A stretch of DNA of 64,000 bases from Micromonospora tulbaghiae (GCF_900091605.1 NZ_FMCQ01000003.1:652836-716835), one strand, 5' to 3'; shown: positions 49,981-59,656, counted from the first letter of the stretch. Translations and numbers: made by a program. Notes: generated from the sequence alone by a model not told the origin.

Positions 49981-51714
49981 GTGCCACCGCGGATGCCGAC
50001 GCTCGACACGTTCCCGCCCCTGCGCGCCTGGCAACGCAAGGCGCTCGTGGAATACCTGCGCCGCCGCACCGATGACTTCACAGCGGTCGCCACGCCCGGC
50101 GCCGGTAAGACCACGTTCGCGCTGCGCATCGCCGCCGAGCTGCTCGCCGACGGCACCGTCGAGGCGGTCACCGTGGTCGCGCCGACCGAGCACCTGAAGA
50201 CCCAGTGGGCGCAGGCCGCCGCCCGGGTCGGCATCCAGCTCGACGCCGCGTTCCGCAACGCCGACCTGCACTCCGCCGCCGACTTCCACGGCGCGGTGGT
50301 CACCTACGCCCAGGTCGGCATGGCGCCGCAGGTGCACCGGCGGCGCACCATGACCCGCCGCACGCTGGTCATCCTCGACGAGATCCACCACGCCGGTGAC
50401 TCGCGCACCTGGGGCGACGGTGTGAAGGCGGCGTTCGAGCCCGCGGTACGCCGGCTGATGCTCACCGGCACGCCGTTCCGCTCCGACGACAACCCGATCC
50501 CGTTCGTCAGCTACGAGCGCGGAGGCGACGGGCTGCTGCGCTCCCGCGCCGACTCGGTCTACGGCTACTCCGACGCGCTGCGCGAGGGCGTGGTCCGCCC
50601 GGTGCTGTTCCTGGCGTACTCGGGGGAGACCCGGTGGCGCACCAACGCCGGGGAGGAACTGGCCGCCCGCCTCGGCGAGCCGATGACGCAGGACCTGATC
50701 GCCCAGGCGTGGCGTACCGCGCTGGACCCGGCCGGCGACTGGATGCCGCAGGTGCTGCGCGCCGCCGACGCCCGGCTCAGCGTGCTGCGCGCCAACGGCA
50801 TGCCTGACGCGGGCGGCCTGGTCATCGCCAGCGATCAGCAGGTGGCCCGCTCGTACGCGAAGCTGCTGGAGCAGGTGACCGGTGAGAAGGCCGCCGTGGT
50901 GCTCTCCGACGACCAGGGCGCGTCCGCGCGGATCGCGACGTTCGCCGCCTCGCAGCAACGGTGGCTGGTCGCGGTGCGGATGGTGTCCGAGGGCGTCGAC
51001 ATCCCCCGGCTGGCAGTCGGCGTGTACGCGACGAGTGCCAGCACCCCGCTGTACTTCGCGCAGGCGATCGGCCGGTTCGTCCGGGCCCGCCGGGCCGGCG
51101 AGACCGCGTCGGTGTTCCTGCCCAGCGTGCCGCACCTGCTCGGGCTCGCCAGCGAGATGGAGGCCGAGCGGGACCACGTGCTCGGCAAGCCGAAGGACCG
51201 CGAGGGCTTCGACGACGACCTGCTGGAGCGCGCCCAGCGCGACGACGGCGCGAGCGGGGAGCTGGAGAAGCGTTTCGCCGCCCTCTCCGCGACCGCCGAG
51301 CTGGACCAGGTGATCTTCGACGGCGCGTCGTTCGGCACCGCCGCCCAGGCCGGTACGCCGGAGGAGGAGGAGTACCTCGGCCTGCCCGGGTTGCTCACCG
51401 CCGACCAGGTCTCGCTGCTGCTCACCAAGCGGCAGGCCGAACAGCTCGCCGCGCAGAAGCGCCGGGCCGCCCAGCGGACCGCTGAGCCGGCCGCTGCGGC
51501 CCCGGCGGCGGCGCCCCCACCGATGAGTGCCGCCCAGCGCCGGGTGGCGCTACGGCGGCAGCTGAACGCCCTGGTGGCCGCCCGGCACCACCACACCGGC
51601 CAGCCGCACGGCAAGATCCACGCCGAACTGCGCCGGATCTGCGGCGGCCCGCCCAGCGCGCAGGCCACGATCGAGCAGCTCGAGGAGCGCATCGCCACCG
51701 TGCAGACCCTCTGA
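49981..51714 (+). CDS. DEAD/DEAH-box superfamily 2 helicase
   Basis: The 577-residue protein has helicase motif I ATPGAGKTTFAL, motif II DEIHH (residue about 135), motif III LTGTPF, motif V RMVSEGVDIPRLAV and motif VI QAIGRFVRA. It resembles XPB-type DNA helicases without the C-terminal nuclease. An Ala/Lys-rich coiled region (about 475-520) and a small C-terminal domain follow. The substrate is unknown. The GTG start has GAGGAG about 6 bases upstream, and a TATGCT element lies at 49871-49876. Confidence 0.9.
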   Translation: MPPRMPTLDTFPPLRAWQRKALVEYLRRRTDDFTAVATPGAGKTTFALRIAAELLADGTVEAVTVVAPTEHLKTQWAQAAARVGIQLDAAFRNADLHSAADFHGAVVTYAQVGMAPQVHRRRTMTRRTLVILDEIHHAGDSRTWGDGVKAAFEPAVRRLMLTGTPFRSDDNPIPFVSYERGGDGLLRSRADSVYGYSDALREGVVRPVLFLAYSGETRWRTNAGEELAARLGEPMTQDLIAQAWRTALDPAGDWMPQVLRAADARLSVLRANGMPDAGGLVIASDQQVARSYAKLLEQVTGEKAAVVLSDDQGASARIATFAASQQRWLVAVRMVSEGVDIPRLAVGVYATSASTPLYFAQAIGRFVRARRAGETASVFLPSVPHLLGLASEMEAERDHVLGKPKDREGFDDDLLERAQRDDGASGELEKRFAALSATAELDQVIFDGASFGTAAQAGTPEEEEYLGLPGLLTADQVSLLLTKRQAEQLAAQKRRAAQRTAEPAAAAPAAAPPPMSAAQRRVALRRQLNALVAARHHHTGQPHGKIHAELRRICGGPPSAQATIEQLEERIATVQTL

Positions 51715-51750
51715 CGGTCCGGCTGGGCACGGGTCGACCGGGCACGAAAA

Positions 51751-51789
51751 ACCGGCCGGAGGCTCCCCTTGCGGGTGCCTCCGGCCGGT
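51751..51789. terminator. Bidirectional terminator between helicase and DUF7455
   Basis: A perfect 13-base stem ACCGGCCGGAGGC (51751-51763) with 51777-51789 encloses a 13-base loop, preceded by AAAA. It separates two convergent genes. Confidence 0.8.
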
Positions 51790-51819
51790 CATGTCGGGTT
51801 ATGGACTTCCTGTCGGACC

Positions 51820-52053
51820 TCAGTTCGCCATCAGATCGGCGCCACGCCAGCTGAACTCCGGGTCCGACGCGTAGCGCACGGTGATCTTCACGAGATCCTC
51901 CGCGTACTTGTTCGCGTGGTGCCCACAGAACACCAGCTCGCTCCCACCCGCCAGAGTGATCCGGAGCTTGCCGGCAGCATTGCAGCGGTCGCACCGTTCA
52001 TCGGCGGCCGGGGGGCTCACCGTCTCGGGCGGCGGCGTGAGGGTCGGGGTCAT
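51820..52053 (-). CDS. DUF7455 family zinc-finger-like protein
   Basis: The 77-residue protein has a two-part Cys/His cluster, CDRCNAAG and FCGHHANKY, consistent with zinc binding. It matches the DUF7455 family found beside the principal sigma gene in actinobacteria. The function is unknown. The ATG at 52053 is preferred because GGAGG lies 6 bases upstream; an in-frame ATG at 52086 has no such site. It lies downstream of the sigma gene, on the same strand. Confidence 0.85.
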   Translation of the reverse strand: MTPTLTPPPETVSPPAADERCDRCNAAGKLRITLAGGSELVFCGHHANKYAEDLVKITVRYASDPEFSWRGADLMAN

Positions 52054-52297
52054 CGCCTTCCTCCTCTGGTCGTCACCGATGAACACTCTCTTCGGTTGCT
52101 CACCTATCGTGCAACACCCATCTCGGGCCCTGCCTTCCCTGTGTGCCCGCGGGGGACCGAGGTCACACCTGGCGTGGAGGACAGTGTGCCGTGCACCAAG
52201 GGTGCCACGTCAACGATCACAAACAGGCAACCGACCGATCACCAAAGAGTGTTGTACGGCTGGTGATCAAACCGGCACGATTTGTTGACGTGCGCGG

Positions 52298-53899
52298 TCA
52301 GTCCAGGTAGTCGCGGAGCACCTGGGAACGCGAGGGGTGCCGCAACTTGGACATGGTCTTGGATTCGATCTGCCGGATGCGTTCCCGGGTCACGCCGTAC
52401 ACCTGGCCGATCTCGTCCAGGGTGCGCGGCTGGCCGTCGGTGAGGCCGAAACGTAGCCGCACCACGCCCGCCTCACGCTCGGACAGCGTCTGGAGGACCT
52501 GCTGGAGCTGGTCCTGGAGCAGCGAGAACGACACCGCGTCGACCGCGACGACCGCCTCGGAGTCCTCGATGAAGTCGCCGAGCTGGCTGTCACCCTCGTC
52601 GCCGATGGTCTGGTCGAGCGAGATGGGCTCCCGGGCGTACTGCTGGATCTCCAGCACCTTCTCCGGTGTGATGTCCATCTCCTTGGCCAGCTCCTCCGGG
52701 GTGGGCTCGCGGCCCAGGTCCTGGAGCAGCTCGCGCTGGATCCGGCCGAGCTTGTTGATCACCTCGACCATGTGCACGGGGATGCGGATGGTGCGGGCCT
52801 GGTCGGCCATGGCGCGGGTGATGGCCTGGCGGATCCACCAGGTGGCGTAGGTGGAGAACTTGTAGCCCTTGGTGTAGTCGAACTTCTCGACGGCGCGGAT
52901 GAGGCCGAGGTTGCCTTCCTGGATGAGGTCGAGGAAGGCCATGCCGCGACCGGTGTAGCGCTTGGCCAGCGAGACCACCAGGCGAAGGTTGGCCTCCAGC
53001 AGGTGGTTCTTGGCCCGCTCGCCGTCCCGGGAGATCCACATCAGGTCGCGCTGGAGGTCGCGGACCAGCTTCTCCTCGCCCTCGTCGGCGGCGCGCAGCC
53101 GCTCGGCGGCGTACAGGCCGGCCTCGATCCGCTTGGCCAGCTCGACCTCCTGCTCGGCGTTGAGCAGCGGCACCTTGCCGATCTGCTTCAGGTACGCCCG
53201 CACGGAGTCGGCGGAGGCGGTCAGCTCGGCGTCCCGGCGCGCCTGCTTGAGCGCCTCGGACTCCTCGTCGTCCCACTCGAAGTCGTTGTCGGTGGCGGAA
53301 CTGGCCGCGTCGGCCTCGGCGGCCCGGGTCAGCTCGGCCGGCTCCTCGACCACCACGTCCTCGATCGCGGCGGCCAGCTCCTCCGGGTCGATCTCACCGT
53401 CGGGGCCCTCGGCCTTGCCGCCGGCCTTGGCCGGCTTGGCCGCGGCGGTCTTCGCCGCCACCGTGGCCTTGGTGGCGCGGGTCGCCTTCGTGGCCTTCGC
53501 CGGGGCCGCGGCCTTGGCCACGTCGGCGGTGGTGGCCTTGCGCGCGGTCGCCTTCCGGGGGGCCGGGGCGGGCGACTCGTCGGCGGCGGGCGCCTGCTTC
53601 GGGGCGGGCGCGGCGGCCTTCTTGGTGGTCTTGGCGGTGGTGGCGCGGGAGGCGGGGGTGGCGGACCGGGCGGCGGCGACGCGGCGGCGGGTGCTCGCCG
53701 AGCCGTCCACCACCACCGTCACGCCCGCCTCGGAGAGCGCGCGGAGGATCTTCTTGGCCTGGGCCGGGGTCACCTCAGCGGACTCGACGGTGCGCGCGAG
53801 CTGGGCCGACGTGAGCTGGCCGCCGGCGCTCTGCGCGTGGGCGATCAGGGTGTCGGTGAGCGAGCGAACGTCGGCGCCGGTCTGGCGGGGATCTGTCAC
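52298..53899 (-). CDS. sigA: Principal RNA polymerase sigma factor
   Basis: This is the primary sigma-70 factor (HrdB/RpoD type) for housekeeping promoters. The 533-residue protein has an Ala/Lys/Thr-rich low-complexity N-terminal part (about 45-180), region 1.2 ([29 protein letters not shown]), region 2 with [24 protein letters not shown] and [11 protein letters not shown], region 3, and region 4 ending in the principal-sigma signature RDYLD. The GTG start at 53899 follows GGAAGG, and much longer in-frame extensions are not supported. Part of region 2 is identical to the second sigma gene at 38521. Confidence 0.95.
   Translation of the reverse strand: MTDPRQTGADVRSLTDTLIAHAQSAGGQLTSAQLARTVESAEVTPAQAKKILRALSEAGVTVVVDGSASTRRRVAAARSATPASRATTAKTTKKAAAPAPKQAPAADESPAPAPRKATARKATTADVAKAAAPAKATKATRATKATVAAKTAAAKPAKAGGKAEGPDGEIDPEELAAAIEDVVVEEPAELTRAAEADAASSATDNDFEWDDEESEALKQARRDAELTASADSVRAYLKQIGKVPLLNAEQEVELAKRIEAGLYAAERLRAADEGEEKLVRDLQRDLMWISRDGERAKNHLLEANLRLVVSLAKRYTGRGMAFLDLIQEGNLGLIRAVEKFDYTKGYKFSTYATWWIRQAITRAMADQARTIRIPVHMVEVINKLGRIQRELLQDLGREPTPEELAKEMDITPEKVLEIQQYAREPISLDQTIGDEGDSQLGDFIEDSEAVVAVDAVSFSLLQDQLQQVLQTLSEREAGVVRLRFGLTDGQPRTLDEIGQVYGVTRERIRQIESKTMSKLRHPSRSQVLRDYLD
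52763..52966. repeat. 204-base segment identical to 38989-39192 (sigma region 2)
   Basis: The same 204-base perfect match, as carried by the principal sigma gene. Both ends stop at synonymous or coding differences within otherwise conserved sequence. Confidence 0.95.
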
Positions 53900-54040
53900 G
53901 AAGACCTTCCGGAGGCGAAAGAGCGAGCACGGCCGGGTCGTCCGGCGCAGCATGGGACGGCCGCGCCGGGCGAGTCGTTGAGGACCCCCGTGTCCCGGGC
54001 CGTCCGGTCGCTGGCGGTCCGTGGCGCGTGGGCAGGGTGA

Positions 54041-54046
54041 ATTGTA
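54041..54046 (-). promoter_or_regulatory. Candidate -10 of the principal sigma promoter
   Basis: On the minus strand TACAAT is the closest match to the TATAAT consensus in the 286-base gap upstream of the sigma gene, 142 bases from its start. The -35 region is weak. Confidence 0.4.
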
Positions 54047-54185
54047 ACGCCGTCTGCCGCGATCATCCCGCGCCGCACGGCGGACCTGCGGTCCGGGACC
54101 GCAGATTCGGCGCAGATGTGGACTTTGTAAGGATGATACCCGCGCACGAGACGGCCGCTCCCGATCGTGCCGGAAGGGGAGAGAC

Positions 54186-55007
54186 ATGATCACCTCGACG
54201 CCCACGGCGCGGGAGTTGCTCACGATCGCTGTCGACGTGGCCCGGGAGGCCGCCGCCACCGCGCACCGGATGCGGGTCGAGGGCGTCTCGGTGGCCGCGA
54301 CCAAGAGCACGGTCACCGACGTGGTCACCGCCGCCGACCGGGCGGTGGAGCGGCAGGTGGTCGCCGCGCTGCGGCAGCGGCGGCCCGGCGACGCGGTGCT
54401 GGGCGAGGAGTACGGCGCGGGCGAGAGCGGGCCCGCCGACCCCGACGGCGTGCGCTGGATCCTCGACCCGATCGACGGGACCGTGAACTACCTGTACGGA
54501 CTGCCGTACTGCGCCGTCTCGCTGGCCGCCGAGGTGGCCGGTGAGGTGGTCGCCGGGGTGGTCCGCAACGTCGTCACCGGCGAGGAGTGGACCGCGACGC
54601 TGGGCGGCGGCGCCTGGCGCGACGGGCAGCGGCTGCACGGCTCCACCGCGACCGACCTCGGGCAGGCGCTCGTCGCCACCGGGTTCGGCTACGACGCCGG
54701 CCGCCGGGCCCACCAGGCGCGGGTGGTGACCGAGCTGATCCCGCACATCCGGGACATCCGCCGGATGGGCGCCGCCGCGCTCGACCTCTGTCTGGCTGCC
54801 GAGGGGCGGGTGGACGCGTACTACGAGAAGGGTCTGGCCGACTGGGACCTGGCCGCCGGCGGGCTGGTCGCCCGCGAGGCCGGGCTGCTGGTGACCGGCC
54901 TGTCCGGCCGCCCGCCCGGCCCGGACCTGGTGCTCGCCGCGCCGCCGGCACTGCACGGGCCGCTGCACGACCGGCTGGTCGACCTGGACGCCTCCGGAGG
55001 GCCGTGA
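54186..55007 (+). CDS. Inositol monophosphatase family protein
   Basis: The 273-residue enzyme is a magnesium-dependent phosphomonoesterase of the IMPase family (SuhB-like). It has the metal-binding residues in [14 protein letters not shown] (about residue 98) and the late [11 protein letters not shown] motif. Likely substrates are inositol phosphate or a related sugar phosphate, for example for phosphatidylinositol or mycothiol synthesis, which actinomycetes need. The ATG follows AAGGGGAGAG. A terminator follows. Confidence 0.9.
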   Translation: MITSTPTARELLTIAVDVAREAAATAHRMRVEGVSVAATKSTVTDVVTAADRAVERQVVAALRQRRPGDAVLGEEYGAGESGPADPDGVRWILDPIDGTVNYLYGLPYCAVSLAAEVAGEVVAGVVRNVVTGEEWTATLGGGAWRDGQRLHGSTATDLGQALVATGFGYDAGRRAHQARVVTELIPHIRDIRRMGAAALDLCLAAEGRVDAYYEKGLADWDLAAGGLVAREAGLLVTGLSGRPPGPDLVLAAPPALHGPLHDRLVDLDASGGP

Positions 55008-55023
55008 CGGCGCCGCACACGCG

Positions 55024-55057
55024 ACAGGGCGGCCTCCCCGGAGGGAGACCGCCCTGT
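55024..55057. terminator. Bidirectional terminator between IMPase and LytR_C genes
   Basis: Arms 55024-55038 and 55043-55057 pair at all 15 positions, counting one G-U, around a 4-base loop. It separates two convergent genes. Confidence 0.85.
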
Positions 55058-55077
55058 GCCGTCGTCGCGTCCGCCGC

Positions 55078-55608
55078 CTACTTCTCGATCGGCATCGGGC
55101 AGGTCTCGGGCGGCGCCTGCGGCGCGCCCAGATCGCCGAGCGACTGGTTGACCTCGGTGGTGGTGGCGAGCTGCTGGAACTGGTTGCCCAGCACCACGTC
55201 GACCACGTCGTCCTTGCGATTCGCGTCGAACTTCTGGTCGGCCTCGTTGAGGAAGTACGCGCGCAGCAGGTGCGCCGAGCCGACGGCCTTGGGCCCGAAC
55301 CGCAACTGGGCCACGCCGTCGAACGCCTTGGCCTCGTTGCCGACCTTCTTGACCTGGAACTTGCGGTTGCGGAAGTCGTCCGCGACGCTGCCGGCCCGGC
55401 CGGCCTCGTCGGTGGCGTTGTAGACGTTGATCTTGACGTCCTTCTGTTCCCGCAGTCGCAGGTCGACCAGCGGCCAGCCGTCCGGGCAGGCGGCCGCCGT
55501 ACCGGCTGTGCCCTGACTGTCCTTCACCACGGCGATGACCACGAAGACCAGGGCGACGACCGCCAGCAGTCCGACGACAACGAGTGCCCGCACTCGCGCA
55601 AAACTCAT
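55078..55608 (-). CDS. LytR C-terminal domain protein
   Basis: The 176-residue protein has one N-terminal membrane helix (about 8-28) and an extracellular LytR_C domain (KINVYNATDEAGRAGSVADDFRNRKFQV and VDVVLGNQF), the module found at the C-terminus of LytR-CpsA-Psr cell-wall ligases but here standing alone. It probably works at the cell envelope; its partner is unknown. The ATG has GGAG 8 bases upstream. Confidence 0.88.
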   Translation of the reverse strand: MSFARVRALVVVGLLAVVALVFVVIAVVKDSQGTAGTAAACPDGWPLVDLRLREQKDVKINVYNATDEAGRAGSVADDFRNRKFQVKKVGNEAKAFDGVAQLRFGPKAVGSAHLLRAYFLNEADQKFDANRKDDVVDVVLGNQFQQLATTTEVNQSLGDLGAPQAPPETCPMPIEK

Positions 55609-56032
55609 CCTGGGCGCTCCCCGGACAGTGATTGGGTGGTGGCGGGCGACGCGGTCGGGCCGCGACCTGTCGGCCGTCCAGTACGCCGCTGAGGTTAACG
55701 CTTGTCCGGCTCAGGCGTGGAAACAGTCCGACATACCGGCGCGCCACGCGGTGAACCGGTAGGACTACCCCTATCTTCGTGTCGCCTGAGTCACATTGGG
55801 AACAACTTCGGGCGCAGAGGCGTACATCTCTCCGGCAAGGGCGGTATACATGCCTCGCCCACAGGGGGGGTAAGGTTCCGCGCTCACCGGGGGCATTTCG
55901 CACCGGCGAGCCCGGCCCACCGCTCGTCGGGTCGGGTGCCCGACAGAGATGGTGGCCGGTCAGGGGAACCGAAACGGCGTCGTCCGGCGTTACAACCGGC
56001 AGCGACAATATCGATATTGGAGAGTGAAACCG
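55609..56032. other. 424-base intergenic region upstream of DUF4193
   Basis: No gene is apparent. The region contains a TATCTT -10-like element (near 55773), a G-rich tract (about 55863-55870), and, right before the DUF4193 ribosome site, a 14-base perfect palindrome. The length suggests regulated expression of DUF4193 or a long leader. Confidence 0.5.
56006..56019. promoter_or_regulatory. Perfect AT-rich palindrome CAATATCGATATTG
   Basis: This 14-base perfect palindrome overlaps the start of the DUF4193 ribosome-binding site (GGAGAG from 56019). It is striking in DNA of this base composition. It could be a protein operator or a weak RNA hairpin masking the site. Confidence 0.55.
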
Positions 56033-56329
56033 ATGGCCACCGACTACGACGCCCCGCGTCGCGACGAGGTCGACCTCGGCGAGGACAGCCTGGAAGAGCT
56101 CAAGGCCCGGCGGGTCGACTCACAGTCGGGCGCCGTGGACGTCGACGAGGCCGAGGTGGCCGAGAGCTTCGAGCTGCCCGGCGCCGATCTGGCCGACGAG
56201 GAGCTCACGGTCAAGGTCCTCCCGATGCAGCAGGACGAGTTCCGGTGCGCCCGCTGCTTCCTGGTCCACCACCGCAGCCAGCTGGCGGTCGAGCGCAACG
56301 GCGACCTGATCTGCCGCGAGTGCGTCTGA
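56033..56329 (+). CDS. DUF4193 family zinc-ribbon protein
   Basis: The 98-residue acidic protein matches DUF4193 of actinobacteria: an N-terminal YDAPRRDEVDLGEDSLEELKARR segment and a C-terminal zinc ribbon CARC...CREC. It may act in transcription like other small zinc-ribbon proteins, but no role is established. The ATG has GGAGAG about 10 bases upstream. A hairpin follows 17 bases after the stop. Confidence 0.9.
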   Translation: MATDYDAPRRDEVDLGEDSLEELKARRVDSQSGAVDVDEAEVAESFELPGADLADEELTVKVLPMQQDEFRCARCFLVHHRSQLAVERNGDLICRECV

Positions 56330-56346
56330 TCCCGAGAGAGGACACC

Positions 56347-56376
56347 AGCGGCGGCCTCATCGACGGGGCCGCCGCT
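56347..56376 (+). terminator. Hairpin after the DUF4193 gene
   Basis: A perfect 10-base stem AGCGGCGGCC (56347-56356) with 56367-56376 around a 10-base loop. Confidence 0.65.
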
Positions 56377-56465
56377 GTTCGAGCCGCCGCCGTGCGCGCG
56401 CGGCCGATTGCTGCTTGACTCGTTACGGGCGGCTGCCACGCCGCGCGAAGCGGGAGGGCGGACGG

Positions 56466-57338
56466 GTGAGCGAGCGCAGCGAGGGGACCGGCGCCGACCG
56501 GACCCCGGCTCCAGCGGCGAGGCCGGCACCGACCGGGCCGGACGTGACAGCGGCAGGACCGGCCGGCGCGGGCACGACACCCGATCCGACCGGCCCGGAC
56601 ACCGACGAGCTGGGCGCCACCGTCGCCGCTCTGACCGCCGACGACATCGCCCCGGCCCGCCGGCGGCAACTGCTGACCCGGCTGGTCGGGCAGGCCCGCG
56701 CCCGTGGGATCACCGACCTGTTCAAGCCCCGCGCCGCGGTGCGCTGGATGACCGACACGGTCGCCGAGGTCGCCCCGCACGTGCCGATCCGCGACCTCGC
56801 CACGCTGCGGCGGCACTTCCCCGGCCTGGACGACGACGCGCTCGCCGACCGGCTGGTGCGTAACGCGTCCCGCGCCACCGCCGGGGTCGGCGCGGCCGGC
56901 GGCGGGGTGGCCGCGGTCGAGTGGGCGGTGACGCCCACCCTGCTCTCCGCACCCGTCCTGCTGGCCGCCGAAACGGTGGCCGTGGTGGCGATCGAGCTGA
57001 AGCTGATCGGCGAGCTGCACGAGGTCCACCGGGTACCGCTGCCGGTCGGCGGCACCGGCCGTGCCGTGGCGCTCGTGCAGTCCTGGGCCACCCAGCGGGG
57101 GGTCAACCCGATGATGCCGGGCGTCGGGGTGAGCGCGGTGCTCGGCACCGCCGCCCGCCGTGAACTGCGGGACAGCCTGATGCGCCGCTTCGGGCGCAAC
57201 CTCACCACGCTCGGGCCGTTCCTGACCGGCGCCGCCGTGGCCGGCTACCTCAACCGCCGGGCCACCCGCGCGCTCGGCGAGCAACTGCGCAAGGACCTGC
57301 GGCGCACCGCGCGTGCCCTGCCGGAGGCGCCGTCCTGA
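56466..57338 (+). CDS. Conserved hypothetical protein
   Basis: I do not recognise a named family for this 290-residue protein. It has a disordered Pro/Thr/Ala-rich N-terminus (about 1-55), a region with Arg-rich helices, and two hydrophobic Ala/Val-rich segments (about 140-185) that could be membrane helices, with a third near 245-262. The C-terminus is Arg-rich. The GTG start follows GGAGGG. The start is embedded in GTGAGCGAGCGCAGCGAG, a sequence also found near other starts in this window. It converges with DUF3093. Confidence 0.78.
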   Translation: MSERSEGTGADRTPAPAARPAPTGPDVTAAGPAGAGTTPDPTGPDTDELGATVAALTADDIAPARRRQLLTRLVGQARARGITDLFKPRAAVRWMTDTVAEVAPHVPIRDLATLRRHFPGLDDDALADRLVRNASRATAGVGAAGGGVAAVEWAVTPTLLSAPVLLAAETVAVVAIELKLIGELHEVHRVPLPVGGTGRAVALVQSWATQRGVNPMMPGVGVSAVLGTAARRELRDSLMRRFGRNLTTLGPFLTGAAVAGYLNRRATRALGEQLRKDLRRTARALPEAPS

Positions 57339-57386
57339 CCGACCGCGCCGGGACCGGGCGAGGGCAGGTCAGGCCGCGCCGGACCG

Positions 57387-57878
57387 TCAGCCCGCGTCGC
57401 GGGCGGCCAGCAGGGCGGTCGCCAGCTGGACCGGGTGCCGCGTGCTGACCACCCAGAACGGCGTCGGGTCGGCCGGGTCGTCCAGCACCACCTGCACGGC
57501 GCCGCCGATCCACGGGCGCTGCACCACGAAGGCGAGCGGGTCGGAGCCGACGCCGAGCACCTCGCGCCGGCCGGCCGCGTCCAGCGGCACCACGTCCGCG
57601 ACGTACCGCACCGGCAGGTGGGCGTCGTCCACCCGCAGCTCGCCGTCGCGCACCTCGACCCGGATCCGGCCCAGCCACCACAGGGCGGCCGCCGCGGCGG
57701 GGATCAGCAGCACGAACGGCAGCCACGCGCGCACCCCGGTCGCGCCCATCCAGAGCTCGACCGCGAGCAGACCGGCAGTGGCCAGCCCGAGCGGCCACGC
57801 CCACCAGGGCAGCCCGAGGCGCTCCGCGTACGGCCCGGCGGTGGCCGTCGGGGCGGCCGGAGATGACGACTGACGCAC
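57387..57878 (-). CDS. DUF3093 family membrane protein
   Basis: The 163-residue protein has two N-terminal membrane helices (about 25-70) and a cytosolic or extracytosolic beta-rich domain ([19 protein letters not shown]). It matches DUF3093. The GTG start is leaderless in layout, with TACCCT 7 bases upstream. It lies directly opposite dut with 79 bases between starts, as in many actinobacteria. Confidence 0.88.
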   Translation of the reverse strand: MRQSSSPAAPTATAGPYAERLGLPWWAWPLGLATAGLLAVELWMGATGVRAWLPFVLLIPAAAAALWWLGRIRVEVRDGELRVDDAHLPVRYVADVVPLDAAGRREVLGVGSDPLAFVVQRPWIGGAVQVVLDDPADPTPFWVVSTRHPVQLATALLAARDAG

Positions 57879-57885
57879 ACAGACG

Positions 57886-57891
57886 AGGGTA
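57886..57891 (-). promoter_or_regulatory. -10 element of leaderless DUF3093 promoter
   Basis: On the minus strand TACCCT matches TANNNT and ends 7 bases before the GTG start. Confidence 0.45.
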
Positions 57892-57957
57892 CGGCGCGCC
57901 GGCGGCCCGGCAACCGGCAGGATGGCAGGGGCACCCCGCAGGACCGGACGGAAGAGG

Positions 57958-58461
57958 ATGACCGTGACAGACGTCGTACCCGTGGCTGTACGGCTGCTCG
58001 ACCCGGAGCTGCCACTGCCGGCGTACGCCCATCCCGGCGACGCCGGTGCGGACCTGGTGGCCGCCGCCGACGTCGAGCTGCCGCCCGGCGGCCGGGCCCT
58101 GGTGCCCACCGGCGTGGCGGTGGCGCTGCCGGACGGCTACGTCGGGTTGGTGCACCCGCGATCCGGACTTGCGGCCAGACTCGGCGTGACGGTGCTCAAC
58201 GCGCCCGGTACGGTCGACGCCGGCTACCGGGGTGAGATCCTGGTCAACCTGATCAACCACGACCGGGACACACCGGCGAAGATCAGCCGGGGTGACCGCA
58301 TCGCGCAGCTCGTGGTCCAGCGGGTCGCGCGGGCCGAGTTCCGGCCGGTGGCCGAGCTGCCCGGGTCCCGGCGTGGCACCGGCGGACACGGGTCCACCGG
58401 CGGGCACGCCGGGCTGGTCCCGGCGCCGTCCGGCGGGCAGAGCGAAGAGGTGGCAGGGTGA
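57958..58461 (+). CDS. dut: dUTP diphosphatase
   Basis: Dut hydrolyses dUTP to dUMP, keeping uracil out of DNA and supplying thymidylate synthesis. The 167-residue protein is a trimeric dUTPase with motifs AGADLVAA (1), PRSGLAAR (2), [13 protein letters not shown] (3), [10 protein letters not shown] (4) and a Gly-rich motif 5, [10 protein letters not shown]. The tail extends about 20 residues beyond motif 5. The ATG at 57958 abuts the GAGG site, so the GTG two codons later (57964) is an alternative. It is followed by DUF3710. Confidence 0.94.
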   Translation: MTVTDVVPVAVRLLDPELPLPAYAHPGDAGADLVAAADVELPPGGRALVPTGVAVALPDGYVGLVHPRSGLAARLGVTVLNAPGTVDAGYRGEILVNLINHDRDTPAKISRGDRIAQLVVQRVARAEFRPVAELPGSRRGTGGHGSTGGHAGLVPAPSGGQSEEVAG

Positions 58462-58486
58462 GTGTGAACAGCGGAGGGTGGGCGCA

Positions 58487-59107
58487 GTGATCTTCTCCCG
58501 GAAGCGGGCCGACGAGGCGCGTGACAATGGGATCCTCGACGCCGAGGAGACCCCGTCGGCGCCGGACCGCGGCCCGTACGACGTCAGCGAGGCCCCCGAC
58601 GCGCCTCGCCTCGACCTTGGCAGCCTGCAGATCCCGGCGGTGCCGGACGTCGAGGTACGGGTCCAGGCCGACCCGCAGGGCGTGATCCAGCAGGTCGTGC
58701 TGGTGCACGGGCAGAACGCGCTCCAGCTCGGCGTCTTCGCCGCGCCCCGCTCCGACGGCATCTGGGACGAGGTGCGTGAGGAGATCCGCCAGTCGCTGGT
58801 CGACGACGGCGCGACCGCCCAGGAGGCCCAGGGGGAGTACGGGCCCGAGCTGCGCGCCCGGGTGCGTACCCCGGACGGGCCGACCGACCTGCGGTTCGTC
58901 GGCATCGACGGCCCGCGCTGGATGGTGCGCGGCGTCTTCCAGGGCGCGGCCGCCACCGACCCGGCCGCCGCCGGCCCGCTCACGGCCTGCCTGGACGGCC
59001 TGGTCGTCGACCGCGGCCAGGAGGCCAAGCCGGTGCGCGAGCCGCTGCCGCTGCGGCTGCCCCGCGAGGTCGCCGAGCAGCAGGCCGCCGACTCGCAGGA
59101 GGTCTGA
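58487..59107 (+). CDS. DUF3710 family protein
   Basis: The 206-residue protein matches DUF3710, an actinobacterial family of unknown function nearly always next to dut. It has an acidic N-terminus with GPYDVSEAPDAPRLDLGSLQIP and a folded domain with GIWDEVREEIRQSL and GPRWMVRGVFQG. No membrane helix is present. The GTG start has GGAGGG 8 bases upstream. It is in the dut operon with 25 bases spacing. Confidence 0.9.
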   Translation: MIFSRKRADEARDNGILDAEETPSAPDRGPYDVSEAPDAPRLDLGSLQIPAVPDVEVRVQADPQGVIQQVVLVHGQNALQLGVFAAPRSDGIWDEVREEIRQSLVDDGATAQEAQGEYGPELRARVRTPDGPTDLRFVGIDGPRWMVRGVFQGAAATDPAAAGPLTACLDGLVVDRGQEAKPVREPLPLRLPREVAEQQAADSQEV

Positions 59108-59119
59108 TCCACACGTGCC

Positions 59120-59149
59120 CGGGCCCGGCGTCGTTCGGCGCCGGGCCCG
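59120..59149 (+). terminator. Hairpin after the dut-DUF3710 operon
   Basis: A perfect 11-base stem CGGGCCCGGCG (59120-59130) with 59139-59149 around an 8-base loop, 12 bases after the stop. Confidence 0.7.
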
Positions 59150-59275
59150 CGGCGTGCCCGGTCCCGGGCGGCGGTACGCGGCACGCCGCTCCCGTCGGCG
59201 GGCCGCTGCGCGTACGCTGGCGGGACGGTTCCGCTGCCCGCGGGGCCCCGCTGTGGAGAGGGTGACGCGGAGGTC

Positions 59276-59656
59276 ATGACGACCGACGAGAGCCGGGGGT
59301 CGCTGCGGCGGCTCCTGCACCGGCTCACCGCGAGCGAGGCCGAGATCGAGGCTCAGGAGCTGCGCCGGGAGAGCGCCGAGTCCGGCGGCACGCCCGCCCA
59401 CCAGTGCAACAGGGGTCAGGTGGTGTCGGTGGCCGGGCGGTTGCGTACCGTCGTCTACACGCCCCGCACGAACCTGCCCACGCTGGAAGCCGACCTCTAC
59501 GACGGCAACGACGTGGTGACCCTGGTCTGGCTGGGCCGCCGGCACATCGCCGGGATCGAGCCGGGCCGGCACCTGAGCGCGCGCGGCCGGGTGGCGGTGC
59601 GCGACGACCGCAAGGTGATCTACAACCCGTACTACGAGCTGGAGTCGCCGAAGTGA
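59276..59656 (+). CDS. OB-fold nucleic-acid-binding protein
   Basis: The 126-residue protein has an N-terminal helical segment and a C-terminal OB fold (VVSVAGRLRTVVYTPR, LEADLYDGNDVVTLVWLGRR, ARGRVAVRDDRKVIYNPYYEL), similar to the family that accompanies DUF3159. It may bind single-stranded nucleic acid. Its stop overlaps the DUF3159 start in GTGA. The ATG is only 2 bases after GGAGG, so the exact start is less certain. Confidence 0.87.
   Translation: MTTDESRGSLRRLLHRLTASEAEIEAQELRRESAESGGTPAHQCNRGQVVSVAGRLRTVVYTPRTNLPTLEADLYDGNDVVTLVWLGRRHIAGIEPGRHLSARGRVAVRDDRKVIYNPYYELESPK

Noticed and set aside
53900..54328. 143-residue N-terminal extension of the principal sigma gene
   Set aside because: It would run over the upstream regulatory region and into the IMPase gene on the other strand; the GTG at 53899 has a ribosome site.
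55609..56032. Riboswitch or small RNA in the long leader of DUF4193
   Set aside because: Apart from the 14-base palindrome I could not find a convincing conserved fold by eye; a covariance-model search would decide.
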